Source of the DNA: Adineta ricciae
Lineage: Eukaryota > Rotifera > Eurotatoria > Adinetida > Adinetidae
Assembly (NCBI GenBank): GCA_905250025.1
Contig: CAJNOJ010000052.1
Coordinates: forward strand, 269,054-333,053
Direction: 5' to 3'
DNA length: 64,000 bases
Made by a program: the position numbers and the translations under genes. Of the stretch, positions 51,401 to 64,000 are shown piece after piece (within the stretch, counting starts at the first letter, position 1; each line of letters begins with the position of its first letter). Under the pieces are notes generated by a model. The model saw only the letters and a program-made list of their open reading frames with translations, made no database searches and was not told the DNA's origin.

Positions 51401-54303
51401 TTGAATAAATCGGATACATCCGAGTTTTTCGTGTTGATATGTTCCATTAGTGATTGCTCAGTTGCTTCGATTGTTTTGAATATCTAATAAACAAGAGAAA
51501 AACACACACAATCGAATCAAAGGCCTAGTAATTCATCGAGTCCTTGTCATTTCTTGCCTGAAGCAATATCTTTAATCTTTGATATTTTTATTCTGACTCT
51601 CTTAGTTTGTTGAGTGATTCCGCATGCGTATTTAATCATTTTATAGTTTTAAGCATCTCTCTCAAGACGATAAAGAAGAAAACCAACCTCGTCATTTTCT
51701 GTTTTTAATCCTGCCAGTCGATTTTGCATTTGAAGAAAACGAGATTGCATCTCATCACGAATTAATACTTGAGCATTGACAGCTGTAACTTCATCACCTT
51801 TGTGTGGTTCAAATTTAATCTTCTTCAGAATTGTGAATACTGATGCATTCGCTTCTAAGTACTTTTGTTTATCAGTAACTGTATCTAAATCACCAATCGC
51901 TCGATTCAATGTTTCAATCGTCCTAAAGAAAATCGTTTCATTGCTGAAGATTTCGAATAGATGACATACGCTTGTCGGCCACGTTTGATATTTTCTTGTG
52001 CAGATAAATACATTTGGATAGTCTTCGCCACTGATGTGTGAAAACCGAAATTTATACAATCAATCAGATCTGGTACATCATCCAAACAATATTTCTGCAG
52101 TGCGGCATTCACCGATTCAATTGTCATCAGATAATCATTGCGCGCTTTGAATGCTTTCACTTTGGTCTCAGTATATTTCAGCTGTCTCTATAATATGAAG
52201 ATTATTTTTTTAAAATTTCATTTATATTTGGCGAAGTTCTACTTTTTCAACTCGGTTCTCCATGCCTTTTTGTTTTTTGATATTTTTGATTTTAGCCATC
52301 TGCTGTTGAATATTTCGTAGTTTTTGTTCGGCTTGTTTACTCTCACTCTGATACTGATGATAGGTTTTCATTGTCTAAATAAACACGCACATATGTAATC
52401 AACATGTTTGACAGATAAAACATTCGGCAATCTCCTACTTACACTCTGTAATTCATTAAGTACTTTGTAGATGTCTTCATGACTAGCTAAACCGACGGAT
52501 TTGCACTGGAAAACAAAGATAAAGAGAGAAAACAACAAATATTCTGGAATACTTTTGTAAACATTCGTCGAGTGTCATCGGCAATTTCATTGAATTTATC
52601 GTACATGTACTTTCCACACACATCAGACATAATTGTATGGTATTTCACATGAGTGCGAGTGTCTTGAACGATGGTATCCCATAGTTTGTACACGGATTGA
52701 AGTATCCAGGTTTCGCGCCTGTATAATCGAAGAAATTCATCGTTTGTTCTTGAACGAATGCATTTGTCTTACCTGGCTTTTTGTGCACGATGTTTTTGAC
52801 CGATTTGCTTATGTAAATTATCGAGATTCTTAGCATAGTCAAGTTCGACGTCAGCACGACGTTTGAAATATTCTTGAATTTCAGCGAGGATTATCAATTG
52901 CGTTTCAGTACGTTGTTCCAAACATTTTAATTGTTCATTAAGTTGAAACCGAATATCTATTTAACAAAAAATCAAAACAATACGAAATATATCTCGATTT
53001 TCACAATGAGTTTACAAAGTCTATATCGTTCAGTTTGTTTACGTAAGAGCGTCAACTGCGAATTTGACGAACGTCGGATATTATTTTTGGTTGATGCGAC
53101 GCCGCATGTATAGTTCACCATTGTAGCATAGACAACTCTATTCTAATTGTTCACTCGTGAGTCTGCATGATGACTGAATGAACGAGTGAGTAGAGGACCT
53201 TTTCTCTTCTTTTTCTTCTGTTCAACGACGACGACGATGTCGTGGCCTAGTGTATCACTTTATGTATATGTCTGCCCTGCATCAGAGTAATGGCAAACAT
53301 TTGTTCATATAGATATGAACGATGAAAGAGGAACAATGCTGTATTCCAATGAGGCAAGCACATTTAACATCAACACGCACGAACCGGTCATCGGCCTTAT
53401 TCACATTTTTTATTCTTCTTTCTCTATGTACTTCTTCTTCTTTTCTTTCGTTCTGTCTTTTTTATTACTCGACATCTCCTATTCATTAGATATACACGAT
53501 ACCTTTCTACTTATGATTCTTTGACTTTTTCGTATTTTGTTTGGTTCAATCAAACTATTCTTGACCATTGTAGGTCGGTACTGTTTTTTCTTTCTATTAA
53601 TAAATTAGATACACTATGAACAATCAGTCTCTTGATAAGATCACGAACGGTACTTTTGCGTGATTAAGCAAACTCATAATCGAATCATTTGCTAATGGCT
53701 TCAGGCATGCTCTTGTCTACTTAATATCTTAACTCTTTCTGTCAGCATTTACCATACGACGACCCATTCGAACTTCTACTTATTTCCTTTCTCTTCTATT
53801 TTGTTTTAATCTCAGCTTGTTGACTTCAATTCATCATCATCGTCATCAACTTCGATGTCAAGTGAGAATAACAACAAGGTTTCGTATCTCATTCATGATT
53901 GTTGATATACAACACTCTGTATAAATATAGATACGTATGTATATAATGGGAGAAGGACATATGTGTATTTTGCCCTTTCGAACTTGATATCTTTCTGCTC
54001 ACACTCATTGATTATAGTAAATGATGATGGCAAGAGGAGGAAATGATCGATACCTTTAACGATTTGATCGAATTCGAATAGAATTTGTTTGCCTTTCTTT
54101 TGAAATCGTTCACCATGTTTATCTTCGTTGAACTGTGCTGGCGATGGAGGCACTGATGCATGATATGTGATTGCTAATGGCGGAGGCGATGGTGTCTGTG
54201 GTTGAGAATTTAACGGATGTATGGATGATGAAGTGGAATTGATTAGATTCGACTGCATCTTACCATTGGTTGCAGTGTGATTGTTTGATTCACTTGTCGA
54301 CAT
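48477..54303 (-). CDS. SRGAP: SLIT-ROBO Rho GTPase-activating protein (F-BAR, RhoGAP, SH3)
   Basis: Large multi-exon gene. Exon 1 (54054-54303) starts MSTSESNNHT and ends ERFQKKGKQILFEFDQIVK. A 1,097-nt intron (52957-54053) joins it to DIRFQLNEQLKCLEQR, restoring the srGAP pattern RFKKDKEIIAEYE..KEIRAQL..QQKCLEQ. The F-BAR continues to about 51500. The RhoGAP domain has RPRLFGGKLLDYIQ, the arginine finger in GIFRVPGAQVD, SVAGVLKLYFRELKEPLF and ASCLAPTLMPIPEDKD. The SH3 is EALALFDYNGRIDKELSF to GYVPDGYIKLKPR (about 49590-49760). The disordered tail carries DIDTALREVLSGIRTVEE, possibly a helix shared with vertebrates, and ends SSKTTDV, a PDZ-ligand-like end. srGAPs bend membranes and inactivate Rac/Cdc42-type GTPases downstream of Robo receptors. 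Domain order matches vertebrate srGAP1-3. Confidence 0.93.
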
Positions 54304-56240
54304 TACATCTGAAACAACAATAACTACAATGATAAAAGAAACGGAAATGTTCGACAATAATCTCAATATCGAGCTCAACCTTCCTCTCTTTTTTTTATGT
54401 TGTTTGATTATCGAGGAAAAGAAAATAGACACGATAGTACTAGTAGATAAGCAAAAGATAGACGCAAAGAAAAGAAGATACCCTGTGGAAATCTGCATAA
54501 GAAACAAGAAAGGTGATAATGACTTTTCTTCTTCTTCTTTGTCTTCTCCAGGATTCTTACTCTTAGCATTAACGACTAGTCAGTAGTGAAGATATAACAC
54601 GGAAGATCTGCAGAAGAAAATAAGAGAATGAAAATAGCTCGTACGAATAAGAGAGAGAGAGGGAACGAATAGAAAAATTCTTGGCGATATCTTTATTTGC
54701 GCGTACATCGTTTTAACGGCATATTTTCGGACAAGCAAGCAATATAACCGGATGGTATTGAATAAACAACAATAGCAGCTAACGACGAGTTAAAATAAAT
54801 CTTTCTGCTACTCGTATTTCTATCTTTTATGCAATTGCCATCTCGCGTTAAATTGTGCCTTGTCTCTCTGCACTTACGTCTGAATGCGCCGATGATAAAT
54901 ACTAACATCAAGGGCAAACAATTGTCGTGATGAAGTCAAAGCATCATAAGCATGATATATAACCTCTTTGTTGTCTTTCATCATTAGAAAAGCTCGAAAT
55001 GATAATAATAAGGATGCTGTTGATAAGTAAGATGCGCAGAGAAAGGGTTTAATGGTATCTTAATGTGGAAGGGGAAAGAACTCTTTCAATGAGAGTTGCT
55101 TCGAAAAAATAGTTCGCCGAGAGTAGGAAAACATTCGTAACATTTTCACGGGCGACTAAAAACAATTAATGGAAGATAAGAAACATAACATTGATATAGC
55201 AGGAAAACAGAGCACGATCAGCAACTATTGATCATTCTATAACCTACTTTCCTGCAGATTACCGCTTTATTTTCTTTAATCGACACGTACATGGTCGTTT
55301 TATTTTGCTGCTCGTTTATTAAATATACATATGTATGTAATTAATATTTTGTACTGAATAGAGAGAAATGCGTAGGACATATGATAAATATCTATTGAAA
55401 TATAAAAGAAATCGATCAAGAGGGAAATGAATCTACTCTCTTCGGACAGGAAACGTCTTTTATTCTTCTTTTTTTAACAATAGAACACAGTACTGTCTTA
55501 CGATTTCTTTTCGTCGATGATAAGTTTGCAGTTAAATAATCGGAAATTGAGATGAATTGCTTGTTAATAGATAAACAAAAGAAAAGAAAAAAGTCAATAG
55601 GAAGAATAATGAACGAAAAATTTGTTGACTTATTGTTTGATGAACTGGACAATGAGTTCATGTTGATTCGTCGAAACGTACAGCTAAGACAAACGATCAA
55701 CTGCTTATTCAAACTGACATCTATCGACTCATTTTGATTAAAATATGAAATACACTTCTGAAAATGATATCAAATGAGAAGGAAAACAGCGAACATCATA
55801 TCACGTTCGATGCCAATGTCAGCACGTACAGATATTTCGTGTTTAAACTTATCTTTCACTTTTTTTCGCATAAAACTGCTAAGCAATGATTAACATAAGA
55901 AGCAATTCGTTGGCAATGATATGAAAAATTGTTATTCTGCTTCTGACCTGCAAATATACATGTAATAGTACATCAGTAGGGTGTATTTTACTACATAACA
56001 CTGCTAGTACCGACTTTTTGTTCCTAGACGGTGAAAAGTTCAACAAAATCACGCATTGGCCGTATCGCGATAGACAAAGGATCGGTCTGTTGTATATCTA
56101 CATAGATATCCAGGGTATTTGAAGAAAAAATTCGTTTGGGTGTAGTTCATCATCTATGTGTCTCTTGTTCTCTTTCTTCTCCTAGTCGTTTGCCTATAAA
56201 TTCTTCGAAACAACGAGAACAACCGTCTCAATATACAAAC
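54304..56240. other. Divergent intergenic region between SRGAP and PMCA
   Basis: About 1.9 kb. It holds AG-rich tracts (54645-54665), CTT-rich sequence (54530) and AT-rich DNA. The 5' UTR of the PMCA gene may include an intron ending at TCCTAG near 56180. No other gene was seen; several 60-100-codon frames lack coding character. Confidence 0.5.
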
Positions 56241-59200
56241 ATGCCAAATGAAAATCTAGAGCATACAGATACGATCAATGTATTCAAGATTTCACGTGAA
56301 GATTTAGAGCATTTGATGCAGACATATCATCATGATGGTTTAAGAGAACTTAATAGTGAAGCTTTCGGCGGATTAACTGGTTTAGAGGAAAAACTACAAA
56401 CCAATTTTATATCAGGTTTATCAGGTAACCCAATAGATTTATCTCATCGACAGAAGCTATTCGGGTGGAATGAAATACCTCAAAAATCCTCGAAAAGTTT
56501 TTTTCGTTTAATGTTTGAAGCGCTTCAAGATGTTACACTGATTATTCTTATGATTTGCTCGTTAATATCATTTGGTCTTGCATTTTATCGCCCTGACCAT
56601 CAATCGTTTGAATTTCAATTGAAAACACATAGTAAATTCTTTGTGAATCTTTCTCGTGTAAACCTTTCGATTGTTATTTTAGAAGAAACAAATGTCGAAT
56701 GGATAGAAGGTGCGGCTATTATTTTTGCTGTGATTGTTGTTATAGTTGTTACTGCTTTTAATGATTGGAGTAAAGAAAGACAATTTCGTGGTTTACAAAA
56801 GCGTATCGAACAAGATCAAACATTCAACTTGATTCGAAATAATCAATTAGAACAAGTCAATTTGAAAGATATCGTTGTTGGTGATGTTTGTCATATAAAA
56901 TATGGAGATTTATTACCAGCGGATGGTCTAGTTATACAATCAAATGATTTAAAAGTCGATGAGTCTTCTCTGACAGGAGAATCTGATCTCATATCGAAAA
57001 ATCTCCATAAAAATCCATTTCTTCTCTCTGGTGAGTTCCATCAAGACTATAAATTGTTTCTTAGAGCATCATTTTATCTTAGGTACACATGTAATGGAAG
57101 GTAGCGGTAAAATGCTGGTTATAGCAGTGGGCGAACATAGTCAGACGGGTGCTATCAGTAGTTTACTGCGTTCGCCAGCTGAAATAAGTTTGTTCAATTG
57201 TCTTCTATAATTTTGCTGTGAATCAACTGGATTCTTTTTGCAGAAAATGAACTCACAAAAACACAAATGTCAGATGACAATCATGTGAACCGAAGGAAAC
57301 ATAAGGAACGATCCATTTTACAAACAAAATTAACCAAACTAGCCATTCAGATCGGTTACGTTGGTATGTGCAATAACATCTTCATCTTTCTACGAATTCT
57401 AATCAAATATTTAGGAATGATTGTGGCTTCGTTAACCGTTCTCGTTCTTATCGTGCGCTTTTCATGGGAAGAATTTATTGTAAAACGTCAACCATGGCAA
57501 AGCAAATATTGGAATCGTTTCATACGACATCTCATCACTGGTATCACCGTTCTTGTTGTTGCCGTTCCTGAAGGTTTACCATTAGCCGTGACGATTTCCC
57601 TTGCCTATGCTGTCAAAGTATGTACAACATAATCGTCTGTGTATCTGATGATTTTCGTTCAGAAAATGATGTATGACAATAATCTCGTTCGCCATTTGGA
57701 TGCGTGTGAAACGATGGGAAATGCGACGACAATATGTTCAGATAAGACCGGAACGTTAACGACCAATCGTATGACAGTCGTCGAAGCTTATCTCGCCGAT
57801 AAACATTGGAAAAATGTTCACAATCCAGCTCAAATCAAAGAAATGGTTTTACCAGAAAAGATCAAAGAAATACTTTTCGAAGGAATATCTGTTAATAGTA
57901 GTTATACGTCAAAATTAGTAGTAAGATGATTAAATAGGATCTTGATTTCTTGTTACTCATGTTCTTAAAGGCACCATCAGAGAAAGAACTGTTACCGAAA
58001 CAAGTGGGAAACAAAACTGAGTGTGGTTTATTGAATTTTATTCTTGATCTGAATGGAAATTATGAAGACATTCGAAAAATGCATCCGGAAGAAGATTTTC
58101 TTCATGTATATACATTCAATTCCATTCGGAAATTAATGTCTACAGTTATTCAACGAACAGATACAATACGTTTACATATGAAAGGTGCATCGGAGATCGT
58201 TTTGCAGAAGTGTACAACTATTTTAGATCAACACGGAAATCTTATTCCGTTAGTAAAAGATGATCATCATCATCTTTTACATAATGTTATCGAACCGATG
58301 GCTTCGGATGGTTTACGAACAATATGCATTGCATATAAGGATTTTACTCATCCACCAGACGATTGGAATGATGAAACAACCGTGTTTGAAGGGTTAACAT
58401 GTGTGTGTATTTGTGGAATCGAAGATCCTGTTCGACCGGAAGTAAACATTTCGTTTTGAATCGATCGTATCATTTCTTCCTTTTCATACAGGTTCGGCAA
58501 GCAATTGAGCAATGTAAAAATGCTGGGATTACCGTTCGAATGATTACAGGTGATAACGTAAATACAGCACGGTCCATTGCATTGAAATGTGGTATTATAA
58601 CACCTACGGACCCGTTTCTTGTTCTCGATGGAAAAGAATTCAATCGTCGTATACGTCCGAATCGCTTCGAAAATGTTGATCAAGATCTCTTTGATAAAGT
58701 AGGTCCACATTTACGTGTATTAGCACGATCGTCACCTCAAGACAAATATCTTCTCGTTAAACATCTCGTTGAATCGAAGCATTCGTTCACACGCGAAATT
58801 GTCGCGGTAACAGGTGATGGAACGAACGATGGTCCGGCTTTGAAAAAAGCAGATATTGGATTCTCAATGGGTATTCAAGGTACAGACGTCGCAAAAGAAG
58901 CATCAGATATAAGTAAGAAGAATTTCATCGAAATCGTTGGGAAAATGTCTTTTTCAAGTTTTAATCGACGATAATTTTACTTCGATTGTTAAAGCAATCA
59001 TGTGGGGAAGAAATGTAACGGATTCGATTTCGAAATTTCTTCAATTTCAACTAACAGTCAATATCGTTGCGTTAGTCTGTGCATTTGTTGGTTCATGTAT
59101 TGTTAAAGAAAGTCCACTACGTGCTGTACAAATGCTTTGGGTGAATTTGATTATGGATACATTAGCTTCGTTAGCACTTGCAACCGATCGACCAACGGAA

Positions 59201-60427
59201 GATTTGTTGAAACGAAAACCAACTGGTCGAAACTATTCGTTGATAAATCATCAAATCGCAAAAAATATTATTTTACAAGCGATTTATCAATTGACAATCA
59301 TTCTGTTTCTTTTATTTGCTGGTAAGGATCGTTGACTCAATTGAAAAAGATGACAAGATAAGTTTCTAGGTCCTCGTGCATTCGATATTCAAAATGGTCA
59401 ACCAGGTCCGGGTGGTTATGTTCCGTCTGAACATTTTACAATGATCTTCAATGCGTTTGTCTTGATGACATTATTCAACGAAATCAACTGTCGACGAATT
59501 CACGGAGAAATCAACGTCTTTCGTCATGTGTTTTCCAATAAAATCTTTTGTAGCATATGGTTGACGACATTCATTTTACAAATTCTTCTTATTCAATATG
59601 GTTCATTAGTGTTCTCATGTGTTCAACTGTCGATTGATCAATGGATGTGGTGTTTTCTATTTGGCATAGGCACTTTATTATGGAATCAGGTTAGATTAGA
59701 ATTAATCCTTGAATTGATGGCATATTAATACTAATCTCCTATTTTTCTGAGATAGTTTTGGTGCCCTCAGGGGAAAGAAATAAGAAAGATTTTTTTACAT
59801 ACGCCATCAATGTTATTTAACCATGGAATCATTTTGACTGGCATGTCTTTCTTCTTTTTCTTTTATGATCATCCAGGTTATCAATCTTTTACCGTCTCCG
59901 ACATGTTCATGCTTTCCTCAATGGAACAAACAATCGACCGGCAATCAGTTCGGCGGTATGGTCAACAACGCTTATGAACATTGTCATGAACAACATCTTA
60001 TTCGATCATCTATCTCTTGCGATTTAAATAGCAGCGATCATGACGACATCAAGAATTTCCGTGTTCTATGGTTAAGAAATATCACACGAATTCAAATACA
60101 GGTAAAGTAAAAAATAACAAATTTCTAGCTGATCGCATTATCGGAAATAGAAAATCCTGGACGCATTAAAGCGGATACGACTGAAAGTAATATTTCCTCG
60201 ATAAAAATTTCCTTTTCTATTCGTAATGATACCTGAGGATAGATTGGCACCGAACTGTCAGATGAGATATTTTTAACCTTTTAAATAATGTTTTATGTAG
60301 ATTATGAAATGATTTGCTTGTTTGCTTTTAGCTTCGTGTAATTCGCGCTTTTCGGAAGCATCTACTTATTGGAATGAAACACAATGCTAATCGACATGAA
60401 AATCCAATTAATTTTTCAATCATTTAA
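56241..60427 (+). CDS. ATP2B: Plasma-membrane Ca2+-transporting ATPase (PMCA, P2B type)
   Basis: Multi-exon gene. The start [10 protein letters not shown] is preferred over an upstream in-frame ATG at 56136, whose codons look like UTR. The domain order is typical: [92 protein letters not shown], the phosphorylation site [10 protein letters not shown], the ATP-site [41 protein letters not shown], then the C-terminal helices with [12 protein letters not shown] likely 51-nt intron near 56657-56707 has no in-frame stop, so it can be missed. The last exons carry [15 protein letters not shown] then [10 protein letters not shown], the calmodulin-binding helix. The tail after it is only about 20 residues, far shorter than in vertebrates. 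The pump exports Ca2+ under calmodulin control. Confidence 0.95.
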
Positions 60428-61636
60428 CTAAATTTTGTTTGTTTTTATCTGTTTGTTTTTTATTTTTATTATAAACAAGAGAAAGAAGCTAACGGATTTC
60501 TATCGAAATACTTTGTTGTTGAAAGTTATGATGAATTGTTTTGTAATGGGTAAGCATCTTCGACTAGAAATCGGACGAGAAAAAAATATATATAAGAAGA
60601 ACACACATACGTTTAAGTATTACTTGTCGTCAACTGATAGAGCTAATTTATCGAAGTATACTTGACAAGTTAGATGTCGTCGCGAATCTTTTCCTTGTTT
60701 TCGTGTTATCCAATCATTTCGTGAAGATTCGAATGAAAGACTGAATCGTGAAAAGTGAATGAGAGAACTAATAATCAACGCGAGTGAGGTACAATTGGTA
60801 CAGCTGTTCGAAGATGTAATTGGTAATATGATGATATGAAGCGTGTGATGATAACGATATTCTTTCTCTATTTTTCTTTTTGTCGGTAATTACTTAAGCT
60901 AGTGGACGAGCAAAAATTAGCATGGGGGAAAGCCGAAGGAGAAGAAAAGCTTAGGATGAAAAAGAAGAAGAAGAGAAGAAGGGAAAAATTCATTTGCATT
61001 TTCTTTTTTACTTTGGCAATTCTTTACTCGTTATTGCTCGTCGACTGACTTACTAACGAATAGCAAATTATAAAGCCGAAAGTCCTCTTTATTAAAAATA
61101 TGAGCTTTAAACCTTCTCTTTCCTTTCCTTTTCTTTCTCCTTTTTTCCTCAATAATTACGTCATTTGTTTTCACTGATGTCTGAACACACGGTTAATACT
61201 TGAATTTACTTGTTTTCTTTTTCGATATATCTTAACAATGAATGTTAACAATCACAACAAGCACAGCGGGTGGATGTTACTATTCTGAGAGCTCTCTTTT
61301 TTTTCTTGTATTTCTAAACGTGCGCGCGAAAAAAAAACAACAAGAAAGAAAATCTCCATAAATGCTGCTGTTTTGAATCTATTCCATTCAGCACACCAGT
61401 TTGGATGTGTGTGCAACGGTTTGTGCAAGCATCTTTTACTTGTATGCACGCATCTATACAAGAGAGAAAACGGCAGCATCGACGACACGACACGATATTA
61501 TAGAAAAAAAACGCGAGAGAAGAAAAAGAAAGCGTAGAAGAAAGAGAAGCGAAGAAGAAGAAGAAAAAGAAGAAGAATCAAAGCAGTAGTAGTGTCATAA
61601 CGATCATCATCATTACTATCACTTCAGTAATTGAAT
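60428..61636. other. Intergenic region with purine-rich tracts
   Basis: About 1.2 kb between PMCA and PDE1 genes. It contains A/G-rich runs near 60958-60985 and 61500-61585, the latter probably the 5' leader of the PDE gene. No gene was seen. Confidence 0.5.
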
Positions 61637-63945
61637 ATGAACAAATCGAACCATATCGATTTGTCATCACCGAATACTTCGAAACCTGAGAGTTCCCCTA
61701 TGACAACTGTAAATATTCTTAGTCGACTCCGAACTGCTACTGAAGAAGTACGGAAAGTTCAATCCAATCTAGATAAAGATGGTAAGTGATCGGTGCTTCT
61801 TTTCTAAACTCGATCCTTCAACGTTTTGAATTTCCTTCGTCCTGGAAAATTTTTCGTAAAGATTTCTCCAGAGAAAAACTGTTGTTCTTCTTTAATTTTG
61901 CGCTCAGTTCTTTTTTAAGGTTCATCCGATCAAGTGGAAATCTTGGATAAAGTTGGCAAAGAACTTGATGGTATGTCAATAATAGGGTTTTTTTTCCGTT
62001 TTCCTAATACTCAAATTACAATTGAATGAAAAGAGATTCTCATCTGACACTCACGAATGAATGGTTTCAAATATTTCCTTCTATTTTTCTTCTCTAATCG
62101 GGAATATAAATTATCAATCAACAGTTTCATCCTCTTCTCTTCTTACGCATAAAATACCATTCGATCTTTGTCTTTATTGTTTATTTAATCATTGAAAAGA
62201 TCCTTTCTTTGCTCAGGCATTCTTTATAATCTCGTGGAAATCCTTTCCGATGATACACGACAAAGCGAGATCAATATTACCTCCAATGATGGACAGATCA
62301 GCAAATGGCTAGAGCAAACATTTTCGTCCAAACAAACACGATCCACGACAGCTGCCGGCCGATTCGAATCGATTAAAGCTATTATACAAGCTTCATCATT
62401 TGTTAATGCTTTGCAACGGCAAATGCGGCAGAATGCTAAAGAGCGTCTTTCTACAATGCTCGATCTACCTGTCGACATCCAAAAATTGAATCTGTGGTCG
62501 TTCAATATGATGGAATACGAAGAACCATTAAATTTCTCCATTCTGTTAATATTCGATGCACATGATCTGATCACGCGATTTCATATTGATATTGAAACGC
62601 TGAAAAGTTTTAATCGAGCACTAGCCGACGGCTATCAGAGTGAGTGTCAATGGATCGAGATGATGAAGAAGAGAAGAAATCGAAGACGTGCCTTTTCTTT
62701 TCAAATATAGAATTTCGTGCGCCGTATCATAATGATTTTCATGGTGCCGATGTTCTTCAAACAACACATTGCCTATTAATAAAAAGTAATTTAATGAGTG
62801 TTTTTACACAACTTGAAATTGCTGCATTAGTAAGATAAACAAAATCATTTATTCATAGGCTGTTTTTCTTTTCTTACCGATAGTTATTTGCCGCGGCGAT
62901 ACACGATTATGAACATCCTGGTTTAAACAACGTCTATCTCGTGAAAACGAAAAATGACCTAGCTTTAACATATAATGATTTCAGTGTTTTAGGTAAGATT
63001 TGATCGATCGACAACACAATCATATGAATACATAAATCTCGATTTGTTTTGAAGCATAAGAAATGAGATGAGAAAATCAATAAGAAGCTCGAAACCTTTG
63101 AAATGTTTCGAGATTGATCGATAATCAAGATATGCATTAACGTTTGCCTTTTCATTAGAAAATCATCATGCAAGTTCAGTCTTCAAATTATTACGTGATA
63201 AACGTTACAATATCTGGTCACATATGAATACTAATGAATACCGGAGTTTTCGCTCATTAGTAATCTCGCTTGTACTCGCGACTGATATGGCTAATCATGC
63301 GTCATTAGTGGAACGTACGTCCACGTATTTCTTCTTCAAAGAAACCAATTCATCAACATCGTCGACGGACTCGAAAACTCTTCTTCAGACGTTATTACAC
63401 GCAGCTGATATTTCGAATGCTGCGAAACCATGGCCAGTTTATATTCATTCTGCGGAGAAAATCATGGAAGAGTTTTTTATTCAAGGCGATTTAGAAAAAC
63501 TCAATTATCAAGATGATAAACCGACATTCGACCGAGAAACAACCGATATTGTACAGTTACAAATCGGTTTTATCTCACATATTGTTCATCCGACTGTAAG
63601 ATGAAACTTTCAATTGATTCTTTTCAATAATGAATGTCATTTTAGTTCGATGTTCTATCGAAAGTTCTTCAAATTGATTCTCTGGACGAGAATCAAAAGG
63701 AACAAACGAAAATCATCACGACTCCACGTTCGCAATACACGATTCCATGGCAATACGATTTACAATTGAATTTAGAAACGTGGAAACAAGTCTCGAAGTC
63801 AGCTGATATGCAGCAACTCGTTCTCAATCGCAAACCATTGCAATTGAACCTTGAATATCTACAAGAATACGTTGAAATCGCTAAAACTTGCCTAAGAAAA
63901 CGTTCACAACATGATCAGTTATTGAATCATACGCCTTCCTCATAG
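61637..63945 (+). CDS. PDE1: Calcium/calmodulin-dependent-type 3',5'-cyclic nucleotide phosphodiesterase (PDE1-like)
   Basis: Multi-exon gene starting MNKSNHIDLSSPNTS at 61637 and ending at TAG 63943-63945. The N-terminal segment (LSRLRTATEEVRKVQSNL, LDKVGKELDGILYNLVEIL, ISKWLEQTFSSK) aligns with the region just before the catalytic domain in PDE1. The catalytic domain has LNLWSFNMMEYEEPLNFSIL, PYHNDFHGADVLQTTHCLL, FAAAIHDYEHPGLNNVYLV, LENHHASSVFKLL, TLLHAADISNAAKPW and EEFFIQGDLEKL, so the metal-binding His and Asp residues are present. Members hydrolyse cAMP and cGMP. The first calmodulin site of PDE1 lies further upstream than this start, so calmodulin control is uncertain. Short introns are at about 61782-61918, 61970-62217, 62639-62709, 62832-62883, 62994-63158 and 63596-63645. 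Confidence 0.92.
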
Positions 63946-64000
63946 CTGCCACGGTTACTTATAGAATCCTCCTTCGTTTTCTTTTTTCTAGTCATACATC

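Noticed and set aside
53000-53121. ATG at 53121 (minus) as the SRGAP start codon
   Set aside because: The frame (MVNYTCGVAS) does not resemble any srGAP N-terminus, while exon 54054-54303 supplies the expected sequence and joins in phase.
54281-54586. 101-codon plus-strand frame near the SRGAP start
   Set aside because: Overlaps SRGAP exon 1 antisense and runs into CTT-rich low-complexity DNA.

Overview
The window reads as nuclear DNA of a small-genome metazoan, most likely a bdelloid rotifer. It is AT-rich and gene-dense, on both strands. Genes are split by many very short GT-AG introns, commonly about 50-70 nt: 56 nt in the SMG6 gene, 59 nt in the riboflavin transporter, 50 nt in the uL1 gene. 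Nearly all recognisable products are animal proteins (XRRA1, SMG6, RPGR, FEM1, an ITCH/WWP-type HECT ligase, PITX-type homeobox, SLC52A, SRGAP, PMCA, PDE1). One gene looks bacterial in family but carries introns, as expected for the horizontally acquired genes of bdelloids. The taxonomic call is inference from style and content; no marker gene proves it.

Layout. 1-458: possible 3' end of an upstream gene. 0.6-2.0 kb: single-exon class A GPCR (+). 2.2-5.7 kb: XRRA1 (-), head-to-head with SMG6 (+, 5.9-10.6 kb). 11.4-13.5 kb: RPGR-like RCC1 propeller (+) with a CaaX box. 14.4-15.3 kb: SAM methyltransferase (+). 17.1-18.9 kb: unrecognised possible RNA-binding protein (-). 19.3-20.2 kb: CAP/GAPR-1-type protein (+). 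20.8-21.5 kb: general-stress-protein/PNPOx-like gene (+). 21.7-28.8 kb is gene-poor. It holds an EGF/TM fragment, an ABCA transporter pseudogene, a direct repeat pair, microsatellites and one SUEL-lectin membrane protein (-). 28.9-30.6 kb: unrecognised protein with a ubiquitin-like start (+). 30.8-32.8 kb: FEM1 (+). 34.0-36.8 kb: C2-WW-HECT ligase (+). 37.6-41.4 kb: long ankyrin protein of ANKRD28/44/52 type (+). 41.7-42.4 kb: ribosomal protein uL1/L10a (-). 43.1-43.9 kb: PITX-like homeobox (+). 44.6-46.0 kb: riboflavin transporter (-). 46.5-47.6 kb: secreted Cys-rich protein (-). 48.5-54.3 kb: SRGAP (-). 56.2-60.4 kb: PMCA Ca2+ pump (+). 61.6-63.9 kb: PDE1-like phosphodiesterase (+).

There are no operons; genes are independent units. 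Functional neighbours worth noting: two ubiquitin-ligase components side by side (FEM1 and the HECT ligase), and two calcium/calmodulin-linked enzymes side by side (PMCA and PDE1). I found no CRISPR array, rRNA, convincing tRNA or intact transposon. The most unusual items are the ABCA pseudogene whose ATPase core has been cleanly removed, the intron-bearing bacterial-type stress protein, two unrecognised multi-exon genes, the conserved RPGR prenylation tail and a divergent ribosomal protein uL1. All exon joins quoted are my own manual readings and have no transcript support.
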